Shown piece by piece: positions 32,204 through 41,740 of a stretch of 59,593 nucleotides of DNA. Position numbers and translations under genes: made by a program. Position 1 is the first letter of the stretch; each line of letters opens with the position of its first letter. This DNA comes from Colwellia sp. (lineage in GTDB: Bacteria; Pseudomonadota; Gammaproteobacteria; Enterobacterales; Alteromonadaceae), in NCBI GenBank assembly GCA_022969175.1, contig JALJPB010000007.1:1-59593 (forward strand), in the 5' to 3' direction. The notes under the pieces are model-generated. The model had not been told where the DNA came from. It searched no databases and was given only the letters and a program-made list of their open reading frames with translations.

Positions 32204-35200
32204 ATGACTCTCATCAATAAAAAATTAATGAGTCTGTCCATGTTAATGGTGTTAACCACATCATTAACGGTACATGCGGGTGAGCAAAACCCCAATAAAA
32301 CTTTTTCAAAAGTGAAAACTGTAAAAACTGTAAAAACGAATAAAGTAACTCAAAAAGTTTCTTTCTCAAAAAAATCAGTAAAAAATAACATCACTAAAAC
32401 GAATACTTCACACTTTAGTGATGCGACTCAAGTTTGTGCCATTGAAGACAACGGTCAAGACTGGTCAAAGTTACAAAAAAAACTTAGTAAAGAACTCAAA
32501 CGCTCTGCCGACAAAGCTAGAAAAAATCAACTGGTAAGTCGCAGCAGTAGATCCCTCTCTTCTGCTATACAGCAAGCTGATATAGGTGAAGGAAATGGCA
32601 TCGATGGCCGTTATTATATTCCTGTTGTATTCCATCTATATGGTGAGCTATTTACTTGTGATAATGCCGAAGAAAGTTGTTTAACCGATGAAAAAGTCAT
32701 TGATGCCCTAGAGCGTTTAAATGAAGATTTTCGTGGCACCAATACCCAAGATGGTCCTATCGCAGAACAATTTCAAGCCATTCGTGAAAGCCTAAATGTT
32801 GAATTTGTTTTAGCGAAAAAAACACCAAGCGGCGAAGTAACCAATGGTATTGTTCGCCATCTTAGTGAACAAGCCGGTTACGGTAACGGCAGTGGTGCTG
32901 ATGAGCAAATTGCTGCTGATGCATGGGACAACTTTAAATACATGAACGTTTATATTATGAACGATTTGTATGATGATGGCAGTACGAATAACTCAGGTGT
33001 TGCTTGGTACCCTGATCTATCAATGACGCAAGCTAATACCTCTCGTGTTGTTTATAACGGTTGGTATGTCGGTGACAACACCGATGAAAACTTCCGTTCG
33101 GTATTAACTCACGAATTCGGCCATTGGTTAAACTTACCTCATACTTTTGCCACAGAAAGTTGTTCACTAGAAAATGAAACCTTTTGTGGTTTAACCGGTG
33201 ATGGAAGTTGTGATACTCCACAAATGTCATTATCTACCGACATGTATGACAATTCATTAAATTGTCTTGGTAAGCCAACCAATACTGAAAACTTCATGCA
33301 TTACACCAGTAATTATGCAATGTTTACTCAAGATCAAGTAGCGCGTATGACCGCTGCTCTACACGGCGATGCCCGAGGTAGCCTTTGGTCAAATGAAAAC
33401 TTAGTAGCCACAGGTTTAGGCGAATTTACCAGTAATGCAGATCATCCTTGGGATGGTATTTCAGGTATTGATACTATGCCTGAAGGTGAAATGTTAGCGA
33501 GTTTTGATAACCTTTCAGCAGACAAAGATGCGATTGATACCTTTGTTATAGATGCACCTAATGGTACTCAAGCATTAGCATTTTACTTATCAGGTTTTTC
33601 TCAAGATCCTGATATGTATGTTGCAGCTGGCGAAGCACCTGAATTATTAGCAGACGGTACTTGGAAAACTGATTACACCTCTTTCCAAGCCACAGCTACA
33701 CCAGAGTTTATTGGTATTTTAGGCCCTAAAAACAATGAATCTTATCATGCTGCAGTTCATGCGTTTAGTGCGTACGACAATGCTAATTTGCAAGTTTTAG
33801 CGGTTGAAGATCCATTACTAACTGAAGGTAGCAAACGCTACCACGTGATTAAACAGGGTGGCTTATGGTCTACAGCCGGCGTTTCACCTAAAAACTTCAA
33901 GTTTACTATTCCAGAAAGTGCTGAAAAAGTGGTAATTGTTTTAGCCGGTGCTTACGGTGGTGATCCTGATATGTATATTAGCCAAAATATGCCTGTTGAT
34001 ATGGAAACAGCTGACTGTAAACCGTTTAGCGCAGCTAAATTAGCAGAGTATTGTGAGTTTTCTCAAGGTGGTGAATTTAACATCTTAATCGACCCATTTG
34101 CAGAATATTGGGACGCCGAGTTACATGTATATTACGAAACGAGAGATGTAAGTAACCAACCTCCTTTTGCCAATACTAAGCCAACGTATCAAGCAATGAT
34201 TGACCATGAGGTTCATTTTAAAGGTGACTCATCAGTTGATGTTGATGGTGAAATTGTCAGCCAACTTTGGAATTTTGGTAATGGTGATACCAGTGAAGAA
34301 CTTAATCCAGTCTATGTTTACACCCAATTAGGTGATTACACTGCGAGCTTAACAGTTACTGATAACCAAGGGGTTAGCAGCACAACTACAACCTTAGTTA
34401 GCATTACGCTTTATAACCCAAATGATGCTGAATTGTGCGACGGTTGTAGCCGTGTTTATTTAACTGAAGAAATTGGTTTATCTGCTGAGAAAGGCAGCGA
34501 GCCAAGAACTTATAAATTTAGTGTACCTGATGCAGCATCACTTGTTGTTTTCGAAATTGTTGCTGGTTCAAGTGGCGATCCCGATTTACATGTAAGCCAA
34601 AATAAACCGGTATCAATTGAAGAGTTCAGCTGTCGTCCTTGGGAAGGACCTGGCGCATTAGAAAGTTGTCAATTTACTGAAGGTGGCATTTTTAACGTCA
34701 TGATTGATCCCTTTTTGGATTACAGCGATGTTACTTTCAAAGCCTACTACGACATTAGAGATGATGCCGACCACTCTCTACCCAATGAATTACCTATCGC
34801 CCATGCCGGTAGTAATTATTTAGCAATAACCAACAACACCATTACGTTAAGCAGCGCTGAATCAAGTGATGAAGATGGCACAATTGTAAGTTACCTTTGG
34901 GATTTAGGTGATGGCACAAGTAGTACATTAGAGAACCCTGAACATAGTTACTCTAACGTTGGCGAATTTACCATTATCTTAACTGTTACCGATAACGACG
35001 GTGCAAGTGCATCTGCTACCGCTAAAGTTATCGTTAACCCTGCAGGTGATATGGATGGCGACGGTGATGTTGACAGGCTTGATATTCGCGCTTTTGGTTT
35101 AGCTCTTCGTCGTGGACAAACGTTAGATGAATCATTTGATCTAAATGGTGACGGTATCATTAATTCACGCGATGTTAGATTAATGAGAGCTCTTTGCTCT

Positions 35201-35854
35201 TATGAGCGTTGTAGCTCAATTGCACCTCCTCCAGAACCACCAACAGCCCTAGCTTCGGGTACTAGTAATGTGGATCAATTTAGTGAGTTGTCTTTTAGCA
35301 GCGCCGGTTCAAATGATCGTTACGGCTATATTGTTAGCTACTCATGGAATTTTGGCGACGGTTCAAGCAGCACTTTGGCTAACCCAAGTCATGCATATCA
35401 AGAAGTTGGTCAATACTCTGCGGTATTAACCGTTACTGACAACGATGGTATGACAGCAACCGATACCGTCGTAGTTAATGTAAATTATGGTGCATTAGTT
35501 GATAGCTGTGCAACGCAAGATGAATTTGTCGATGGCAGAGCTGATGCAGGTCAGGTTATTTGCTTAGGCGCACAGCAAAGTAGAAGTTTTTCTATTCCTG
35601 ACGTTAACAGCCATCAACGTATTTCAATAACAATTGCTCATGGCTCTGGAGATGTTGCCTTGTATTACCGTAATTCAAGCTGGCCATCAACTGATACCTA
35701 TGACGCTGCATCTACAGAGGCGAATAACCAAGCTTGTATTACCCTTGAGCTTAACGACGAACTCAATTACTGGAGTTACATCCAAATTGTTGGCGCTGAA
35801 AACGCGACACTAGTAGTTGATTTTGATACTCAAGGCTGTCGCCCTGTTCAATAA
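32204..35854 (+). CDS. Secreted M43-type metalloprotease with PPC, PKD and dockerin-like domains
   Basis: 1216 residues. Order: signal peptide (to about 25), Lys-rich propeptide, zinc metalloprotease with HEFGHWLNLPH (His303, Glu304, His307, His313) and Met-turn NFMHY as in pappalysin-type M43 enzymes, PPC-like domains (near 425-530, 545-650), PKD (650-740), PPC-like (745-850), PKD (860-945), a dockerin-like module at 948-1003, another PKD (1010-1095) and a final beta domain with Cys pairs. The dockerin-like module (DMDGDGDVDRLD ... DLNGDGIINSRD) has both Ca-binding loops. It is unusual in being internal, and it ends in a CSYERC Cys pair. The next gene encodes a cohesin-like protein. Confidence 0.93.
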   Translation: MTLINKKLMSLSMLMVLTTSLTVHAGEQNPNKTFSKVKTVKTVKTNKVTQKVSFSKKSVKNNITKTNTSHFSDATQVCAIEDNGQDWSKLQKKLSKELKRSADKARKNQLVSRSSRSLSSAIQQADIGEGNGIDGRYYIPVVFHLYGELFTCDNAEESCLTDEKVIDALERLNEDFRGTNTQDGPIAEQFQAIRESLNVEFVLAKKTPSGEVTNGIVRHLSEQAGYGNGSGADEQIAADAWDNFKYMNVYIMNDLYDDGSTNNSGVAWYPDLSMTQANTSRVVYNGWYVGDNTDENFRSVLTHEFGHWLNLPHTFATESCSLENETFCGLTGDGSCDTPQMSLSTDMYDNSLNCLGKPTNTENFMHYTSNYAMFTQDQVARMTAALHGDARGSLWSNENLVATGLGEFTSNADHPWDGISGIDTMPEGEMLASFDNLSADKDAIDTFVIDAPNGTQALAFYLSGFSQDPDMYVAAGEAPELLADGTWKTDYTSFQATATPEFIGILGPKNNESYHAAVHAFSAYDNANLQVLAVEDPLLTEGSKRYHVIKQGGLWSTAGVSPKNFKFTIPESAEKVVIVLAGAYGGDPDMYISQNMPVDMETADCKPFSAAKLAEYCEFSQGGEFNILIDPFAEYWDAELHVYYETRDVSNQPPFANTKPTYQAMIDHEVHFKGDSSVDVDGEIVSQLWNFGNGDTSEELNPVYVYTQLGDYTASLTVTDNQGVSSTTTTLVSITLYNPNDAELCDGCSRVYLTEEIGLSAEKGSEPRTYKFSVPDAASLVVFEIVAGSSGDPDLHVSQNKPVSIEEFSCRPWEGPGALESCQFTEGGIFNVMIDPFLDYSDVTFKAYYDIRDDADHSLPNELPIAHAGSNYLAITNNTITLSSAESSDEDGTIVSYLWDLGDGTSSTLENPEHSYSNVGEFTIILTVTDNDGASASATAKVIVNPAGDMDGDGDVDRLDIRAFGLALRRGQTLDESFDLNGDGIINSRDVRLMRALCSYERCSSIAPPPEPPTALASGTSNVDQFSELSFSSAGSNDRYGYIVSYSWNFGDGSSSTLANPSHAYQEVGQYSAVLTVTDNDGMTATDTVVVNVNYGALVDSCATQDEFVDGRADAGQVICLGAQQSRSFSIPDVNSHQRISITIAHGSGDVALYYRNSSWPSTDTYDAASTEANNQACITLELNDELNYWSYIQIVGAENATLVVDFDTQGCRPVQ

Positions 35855-35890
35855 ATACTTTAAATAGACGACAAGAATAAACCATAAAAA

Positions 35891-35914
35891 GAAGCCAGTG
35901 GTTTAGCTGGCTTC
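35891..35914 (+). terminator. Hairpin after the M43 protease gene
   Basis: GAAGCCAG and CTGGCTTC pair perfectly (8 bp, loop 8 nt), 36 bp after the stop; only a weak T-rich tail follows. Some read-through to the next gene is likely. Confidence 0.55.
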
Positions 35915-35969
35915 ATATAAAATTTTAATATAAATCAATAATAAAACTAAATAATATAAAGGAAAAATC

Positions 35970-36527
35970 ATGAAAAAATTTATTGCAATGCTTACTCTAC
36001 TTGTTGGCTTTAATGCTACTGCTGGTTTACTAACAATTGATCTTTCAGCTGATGAAGTTTCAGTAGGCGATTCTGTGTTGGTTACTATTAGTGCGAGTGA
36101 GTTTGAAGAAAGCTTTGACTTTGGCTTTAACTTTAACTTTGACGATTCAGGGATGATTTACCAAGAAAGTTCATTAACTAGTGGTCTAGCTTTAAGTATA
36201 GATACCCCTATGTTTGATGGCCTAGAAGTAGTAACTGAAGATTTTGGCTTAAATTTAACTTTTTTATCGGATGATGACTCAATATTTGCAGCAGGTAACT
36301 TTGTACTGGCTAGCTTTTATTTGATTGCTGATGCCACAGGCTCATTTGATTTCTCAATCACAGATCTTTATGACGATTGGACTTGGGTTGATCACACTGT
36401 CGATTTTTCTGGTGCAAGTTCAGTTAACGTAAGTGCAGGTTCAACTTCTGTTCCAGAGCCGAGCTCTGCGGCATTATTATTGTTAGCCGGTTTTGCTTTT
36501 GCTAGCAGCCGTCGTAAAAAACAATAA
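35970..36527 (+). CDS. PEP-CTERM protein with cohesin-like domain
   Basis: 185 residues. Signal peptide to about 18 (VGFNATAG). The body, residues 20-150, begins LTIDLSADEVSVGDSVLVTI and continues FDFGFNFNFDDSGMIYQESS, then GNFVLASFYLIADATGSFDF. This is the beta-sandwich pattern of cohesin domains (a VGD strand, an F.F.FDP-like strand, and a late L.S..F.A...G strand). The C-terminus is a complete PEP-CTERM sorting signal: VPEPSS at 161-166, a hydrophobic helix, and SSRRKKQ. Such tails are processed by exosortase and lead to surface or matrix placement. It sits between two dockerin-bearing proteases on the same strand, which suggests it is their anchor. The cohesin assignment is by eye. Confidence 0.85.
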   Translation: MKKFIAMLTLLVGFNATAGLLTIDLSADEVSVGDSVLVTISASEFEESFDFGFNFNFDDSGMIYQESSLTSGLALSIDTPMFDGLEVVTEDFGLNLTFLSDDDSIFAAGNFVLASFYLIADATGSFDFSITDLYDDWTWVDHTVDFSGASSVNVSAGSTSVPEPSSAALLLLAGFAFASSRRKKQ

Positions 36528-36599
36528 CTTGTCGAATAAAGAATCAAGTTAACGATTAAATCTATAAAGAATATAGCAATAAACGGATGTATTGAGTTA

Positions 36600-36631
36600 A
36601 CCGAGAAAGTTGTCTGCGCAGCTTTCTCGGT
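36600..36631 (+). terminator. Hairpin after PEP-CTERM gene
   Basis: ACCGAGAAAGTTG pairs with CAGCTTTCTCGGT (13 bp with one G-U pair, loop 6 nt). No T-run follows. Confidence 0.5.
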
Positions 36632-36692
36632 ACATGGATGTTTACCTATCTAAGTAACTATAAAAATTAACAAAACTTACAACGGTCTAACT

Positions 36693-39600
36693 ATGAAATT
36701 ATTAACAAAAAAATCACTACTTGCTAGCGCAATGTTGCTGGCGATGAATGTCACCAATGTACAAGCTGCTGACATGTGTGGCGAGAAAACACTACCTCGC
36801 CAAGGCGAAGTACCGGCAAACGAAACACACTGTATTACTGATTACGGTCACTACTTATATGTCGATGTGCCTTATGATAATAGCGATGTCACTATTACTA
36901 CTTCTGGTGGTACTTTTACTGGCTCTGATGCCGATATTAGTCTTTACCCAGGGACTTGGTGGGGCGACGGAGATATTGAAGAAAGTAGCTCTACCCCTGA
37001 TACCAATGATGAGAGTATTTCATTTGTTTCGCGTGCTGGTAAACGTTACTTCCACATTGGCGGTAATATCCAAGAAACCAGTATAATTGTTAACATTAGC
37101 GGTGGTGATATTCCAGTGCCACCACCACCAATGGGTGATTATATTATTTACCCAACAAGTACCAATGTTGATGTACCTGCTGCCCCTATCAGCTCTAAAG
37201 CACAATATGGCGCTACTATTGCCAGTATTTTAGCGGCAAGCTATAGTGACTTTGCAGCAATTGCTGGCGCTGATGAAGACCCGATTACTGATGTTGCTGC
37301 AGCGATTCACTACCTTGGCGATGCTGACGATCTAACTGACCCAGATCTAAACCAATTATTATACTTTTTAGCTTCTTATAAATATTACGCACCAGCGATG
37401 ACTGATGTCGAAGCACAAGCATTAAGTACGGCTCTGTTAGCTGTTACGCAAATGACTGACTTTGCGACCTCTGCTGGTAGTGTTATTCAAGAAGGTTATG
37501 CTTATGCGTTAACCAACTTACGCCGCGACGCTGGGGCATTATTGTTTAAGGATCATTTACCGCACTTATTAGGTCTTATTCAATATTATTCTCAGCAAAG
37601 CAACCCATTCTCTTTATCTAATGCTGGCGATACTACCATGGCATTAATGGGTTCTATTTCTGATGCTGCCTATTATGGCGACTCTGCAGTTAAAGCCGCT
37701 TATAACGAAAATATGTTGGATGTATTATCGGTTATGCGCTCATTTGTATTTTTAGGTGAAACTTCCCTTGATTTACGCTGGTCTGCAGAAGACGATATAA
37801 AATGGATCATGCCTCATTCTTTCAACGCTATGGGTAGAATTTCTACAATTGCTAGTGATGAAGCAAAAGCACGTTTTGATAGCACTATTTTAGAAGCTCA
37901 TGGCAAAGTAATTACTGATATCTCTGAAGAAACCGCCAGCATTATTGTAACTAAAAACTACTTAGAAAATGCCGGACGTAGCTGTGAAGAAGGTGATGCT
38001 TTATTTGGTAGTTGTATTGTTCCGCCCCAAATAGAAGATATTTTAACGGTAACTCATGCCTGTACAGATAACATAACAATTCGTGCACAAGGCTCAATTA
38101 GTCAAGCCACACTTGATCAGTCATGTGCTGATATGGCATTGCAAGAAACTCAATTTCATGATTTCTTTGATACATCAGGAACTCCAGTAGCTGGTGACTT
38201 AAATGATCATATTGAAGTCATTGCCTTTGCCAGCCCTGACGACTATGAAAAGTATGCCGGTGAATTTTTCGGTATATCTACCGACAATGGCGGTATGTAT
38301 CTAGAAGGTACACCAACTAATGCAGGTAACCAAGCACGCTTTATTGCTATGCAATGCCCTGACTCTTGGGTAGGTTATTCATGTCAATATGAAGATCAAG
38401 TTTACAACCTAAGACATGAATTTACTCATTACCTTGATGGTCGTTATGTTAAAGCGGGCTCATATGGTTCATTCGACTTTAATACGGCTTGGGCTGAAGG
38501 TATGGCTGAGTATATGTCTATGGGTCAAGAACATACCCGCACTTTAAATACGCTAGAAGGTAAAACTATTCCACCGCTATATAATATTGTCTTCATGAAT
38601 TATGATTATGACGATTTGTATCAATGGGGCTACTTTGCCATGCGTTATTTAGGTGAAGAACATAAAGACGAGATAGAGCTTATTGTTGATGCATTACAAG
38701 CCGGTAATAATGACGCTTACGTTGCAGCACTAAAGGGTGCAGTTGAACGGACAGACTCAGGTTTTGAAGCATTTGTTTTAGCTAACTCTGAAGCAGTTGC
38801 ACCCGTAACTGAAATCATTCCTGCTGCAGATACTATCGGCAGCTGTGATTTAGTTCAGCAATATGCTCGATATTTTGATGCCAGTAAAATAAACTTTACT
38901 TTTACTAATACCACCAATGTGCCTGTTTCACTGTTTTGGGTAAATAGTAATACCGGTGAAGCAAATTTTGCCAATAAATACGCAACACTCAATGAAGGCG
39001 AATCTTACACTTCAAGTAACTGGAGAAATGACGATCGATTAATGCTAAGTGATAGCAATATGAATTGTTTAGGTGTTGCGGTAATGACTGAAGATGAAAA
39101 TACTTTCACTATCGATGAAGCGTTAGTTCAAGATGTTGTTGTAGAAATCATTCCTGAAATCAACCAAATGGGCAGCTGTGACTTAGCAAAACCTCATCTA
39201 ATTGCTAATGAGTCACATGCATTTACTATCACCAATACTTCTGATACACCAGTGCGTTTGTTTAGAATTGACAATACCACAGGTAAAATCATCACCACTA
39301 GTGGTGCTGATGCCTTTACTCATGGTTATGGCACATTAGCGCCAGGTGCTAGCTATAGCAATGATGTTTGGTATGGTGATCGCCGCTTAATGGTGACTGA
39401 TACCAGCTTAAACTGTTTAAGTGTTGGCGTATTAAATAATCAAGTTGCTAGCTTTACCGTTGATGAAGCTATAGTAGTGAATGCTGCTGCACCTGAAGTT
39501 ATTCCAGCAGCAAATAATATTGGCAGCTGTGATTTAAAAGCGCCACATTTAGTCGGCCCTTTTGAAAGTGACTTTTCATTCGTTAACAACTCAGATCATA

Positions 39601-40040
39601 CCGTTCGTGTTTATCGTGTTGACAATATAACGGGTGAGTTAAACCAAAGCTTTGGCTTTACCACCTTAGCAAAAGGTGAAACTTACGACAGCATTGAAAC
39701 ATGGAAATGGTTTGGTAACCGCCGTGCGGCAATAACTGATGAAAGTGATAACTGTGCTGGCGTTGCGGTAATGACAGAAGAAGAGACGAGTAATGATTAC
39801 GAAATTACCAATGATCTTTTTGATACCGGTGAACCTGATGTTGTAACAGGCGATATGGATGGCGATGGCGATGTTGATAGAAACGACATTCGAGCGTTTG
39901 GTTTAGCACTTCGCCGCGGTGAAGATCTTCATATTTCATTTGATTTAAATGAAGATGGTATTATCAACTCTCGTGATGTTAGGTTAATGAGAGGCATTTG
40001 TACCTATGACCGATGTAGAGCTGAGCCTACACCTCAATAG
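36693..40040 (+). CDS. Secreted M9-type collagenase with three VHL-like repeats and a dockerin-like domain
   Basis: 1115 residues. Signal peptide ends NVQAADMC; an N-terminal PPC-like domain (25-150) precedes the M9 activator and peptidase. The zinc site is HEFTHYLDGRY (His575, Glu576, His579) with Glu602 in WAEGMAEY, spaced as in clostridial ColG. Then come three tandem domains of about 110 residues (near 705, 816, 935), each starting IGSCDL or MGSCDL and containing F.N.....V.L.....TG, like the VHL beta domain. Residues 1053-1108 are a dockerin-like module (DMDGDGDVDRND ... DLNEDGIINSRD) with 46 of 56 residues identical to that of the M43 protease. It would digest collagen-like proteins outside the cell and could dock onto the cohesin-like PEP-CTERM protein. 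Confidence 0.94.
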   Translation: MKLLTKKSLLASAMLLAMNVTNVQAADMCGEKTLPRQGEVPANETHCITDYGHYLYVDVPYDNSDVTITTSGGTFTGSDADISLYPGTWWGDGDIEESSSTPDTNDESISFVSRAGKRYFHIGGNIQETSIIVNISGGDIPVPPPPMGDYIIYPTSTNVDVPAAPISSKAQYGATIASILAASYSDFAAIAGADEDPITDVAAAIHYLGDADDLTDPDLNQLLYFLASYKYYAPAMTDVEAQALSTALLAVTQMTDFATSAGSVIQEGYAYALTNLRRDAGALLFKDHLPHLLGLIQYYSQQSNPFSLSNAGDTTMALMGSISDAAYYGDSAVKAAYNENMLDVLSVMRSFVFLGETSLDLRWSAEDDIKWIMPHSFNAMGRISTIASDEAKARFDSTILEAHGKVITDISEETASIIVTKNYLENAGRSCEEGDALFGSCIVPPQIEDILTVTHACTDNITIRAQGSISQATLDQSCADMALQETQFHDFFDTSGTPVAGDLNDHIEVIAFASPDDYEKYAGEFFGISTDNGGMYLEGTPTNAGNQARFIAMQCPDSWVGYSCQYEDQVYNLRHEFTHYLDGRYVKAGSYGSFDFNTAWAEGMAEYMSMGQEHTRTLNTLEGKTIPPLYNIVFMNYDYDDLYQWGYFAMRYLGEEHKDEIELIVDALQAGNNDAYVAALKGAVERTDSGFEAFVLANSEAVAPVTEIIPAADTIGSCDLVQQYARYFDASKINFTFTNTTNVPVSLFWVNSNTGEANFANKYATLNEGESYTSSNWRNDDRLMLSDSNMNCLGVAVMTEDENTFTIDEALVQDVVVEIIPEINQMGSCDLAKPHLIANESHAFTITNTSDTPVRLFRIDNTTGKIITTSGADAFTHGYGTLAPGASYSNDVWYGDRRLMVTDTSLNCLSVGVLNNQVASFTVDEAIVVNAAAPEVIPAANNIGSCDLKAPHLVGPFESDFSFVNNSDHTVRVYRVDNITGELNQSFGFTTLAKGETYDSIETWKWFGNRRAAITDESDNCAGVAVMTEEETSNDYEITNDLFDTGEPDVVTGDMDGDGDVDRNDIRAFGLALRRGEDLHISFDLNEDGIINSRDVRLMRGICTYDRCRAEPTPQ

Positions 40041-40049
40041 AACCACCTA

Positions 40050-40140
40050 AAAGGTGCATAGTTGTATTATTTAACCTTGCGCCTTTTATTGTGGCTTTAA
40101 TTAATGAAAAAAGTGGCTATTGTGAGCCACTTTTTTCATT
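40050..40140 (+). terminator. Tandem terminators after the collagenase gene
   Basis: A first imperfect stem (AAAAGGTGC with GCGCCTTTT) is followed by a strong perfect one: AATGAAAAAAGTGGC (40103-40117) and GCCACTTTTTTCATT (40126-40140), with T-run on both strands. It therefore also ends the minus-strand gene that follows. Confidence 0.85.
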
Positions 40141-40145
40141 TTCTA

Positions 40146-40176
40146 ATTATTAAATTATTAAATTATTAAATTATTC
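40146..40176. repeat. ATTATTAA tandem repeat
   Basis: Four units of AAATTATT in a row directly after the terminator. Simple low-complexity DNA. Confidence 0.5.
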
Positions 40177-40219
40177 AATAGCAGCTTTGCCTGAGTTCTC
40201 TAGGTAATCAGTTATCTGG

Positions 40220-40510
40220 TCAAATGGATAAAAAACCCACGGCAAGTTCTGCCCATATAAGAACAAACAGTGCAGCTAAACTAATACCGATAAGCACCCG
40301 ACTCTGAGGCCTTATTATTGCTAACAAGACATAACTACCACCGACAATAGAGCAAAGTAAAGCCATGACAATAAAATCTAATTCCCCCCAATTCACTTCA
40401 TTGGTAAGTTGCATTGCCACTAAAGGGATCAGCAAAATTAATGCTGTTACCATTGCGGTGCACCTTAATCCTCTTTTAATAAAGATTAACTCTCTGCTAT
40501 TAAATTTCAT
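40220..40510 (-). CDS. Small three-helix membrane protein, unknown
   Basis: 96 residues. Three hydrophobic segments: MVTALILLIPLVAMQL, FIVMALLCSIVGGSYVLLAI and VLIGISLAALFVLIWAELAV. The N-terminus is basic (KFNSRELIFIKRGLR). No family recognised. Probably co-transcribed with the LysE-type gene 28 bp upstream. Confidence 0.65.
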   Translation of the reverse strand: MKFNSRELIFIKRGLRCTAMVTALILLIPLVAMQLTNEVNWGELDFIVMALLCSIVGGSYVLLAIIRPQSRVLIGISLAALFVLIWAELAVGFLSI

Positions 40511-40538
40511 TGGTGCTCCTACCGCTGTTTGTACCTTG

Positions 40539-41150
40539 CTAAACTAGCTGAATAGTTAATTCTCTAATAACCGGTATAACTGACATGACTAGTAGACCTG
40601 CCATCGAATAATTAAAAATTTTGCGATGCAGATCTGATTTTAAAATGTTTTTTAATGTTGAACCGAAAAAGAGCCAAAGACCAACACAAGGAAAAGAGAT
40701 AATTAAAAATGTTAAGGCAATAGTAAAATTTTGACTATAAAAATCTGCTCCAACAGTGGTAAAAGCAGCTATAGCACCCGTCGCTACCACCCAAGCCTTG
40801 GCATTTAACCATTGAAATAATGCACCATTGATAAAAGTTAATGGTTTAACTTGAGCATCCGATGTAGATACCTCAGTAGCGGAAGCAATTAAATAAGCTA
40901 AATAAAGTAAATACAAAGTACCGACAATCTTTATCAATAAATGCAGCACTGGAAATTGCTCAAATATCTGCCCAAAACCAATACCAACCAACAATAGCAT
41001 TATGGCGAAGCCAATACAGATACCAAAAAATACCGGCAGACTCTTTCGAATACCAAAATTAGCGCCAGAAGCCATCACTGTAATATTATTCGGCCCAGGA
41101 GTAACAGACGCTGAAATAGCGAATAATACAATAGTGATTATATAGTCCAT
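40539..41150 (-). CDS. LysE/RhtB-family amino-acid exporter
   Basis: 203 residues, about six membrane helices. The N-terminal SASVTPGPNNITVMASGANFG is the LysE/RhtB signature, and GICIGFAIMLLLVGIGFGQIF is the second helix. NGALFQWLNAKAWVVATGAI is the family's conserved N.....KAW segment. Exports amino acids or related small molecules; the substrate is open. A second, unrelated-looking LysE gene is a cassette at 51739-52374. Confidence 0.9.
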   Translation of the reverse strand: MDYIITIVLFAISASVTPGPNNITVMASGANFGIRKSLPVFFGICIGFAIMLLLVGIGFGQIFEQFPVLHLLIKIVGTLYLLYLAYLIASATEVSTSDAQVKPLTFINGALFQWLNAKAWVVATGAIAAFTTVGADFYSQNFTIALTFLIISFPCVGLWLFFGSTLKNILKSDLHRKIFNYSMAGLLVMSVIPVIRELTIQLV

Positions 41151-41201
41151 ATTCTCTCTTATTTGCTGTAAATTTCAAAGAACGGGTTTTAGAGTTTTTG
41201 A

Positions 41202-41438
41202 TTAATCTTCAGCTAATTCATTAAATTCTTTTTTCTTAGATTCAAACCAGTCTTTTAATGCTTGAGGTTTTTGCATAAGTTCGCTCATTTTACCCATAGC
41301 TTCAAGGTGTGCGGCATCTTGTTTTTGATACATCTCCATGCCATGTGCTTTACTTAATTCAGCTATCTCGTCAAAAGAGTTAGCTTGAAACGTCATATCA
41401 CAACCGCCACCTAATTGTTTGCAAGTCATCGTTTTCAT
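41202..41438 (-). CDS. DUF1059-like small protein
   Basis: 78 residues. The N-terminus TMTCKQLGGGCDMTFQANSFDEIAEL with two Cys and the following KAHGMEMY resemble DUF1059 proteins, which have a C...GC..F.A....E pattern. The C-terminal half is an extra charged helix with KKKEFNELAED. Function unknown. Monocistronic. The 302 bp upstream (41439-41740) hold no gene that I can see. Confidence 0.7.
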   Translation of the reverse strand: MKTMTCKQLGGGCDMTFQANSFDEIAELSKAHGMEMYQKQDAAHLEAMGKMSELMQKPQALKDWFESKKKEFNELAED

Positions 41439-41740
41439 AATTTTATCCTCAATTTAATTTAACTTAATATTCCATATTTTTAATAGATTAGAAACAATAT
41501 AAATATAGTTTTTAGTAATAGATTCCGATTACTGATATCTTTCAGTAACTTGAAGGGTTAAATCATTAAAAAGAGACGGTTATTACTTTTGGAAAATCGA
41601 TTGAAATTTTCAATGCAAGTATAAGTAGAAAGGCTGATTCTTAAATATTCTCACTTAAAAGCAACCTTATCGTGAAAGAAAGATTGGCGGCTATTCTTTA
41701 TATACAGAAAAACGCCTATCTTGTTAGCTATCTACATAAA

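Noticed and set aside
36693..40040. VHL-like repeats as fibronectin type III or Ig domains
   Set aside because: The repeated N-T/G-K turn, conserved GSCDL start and Cys pattern fit a VHL-like beta domain better, but this remains a by-eye call.
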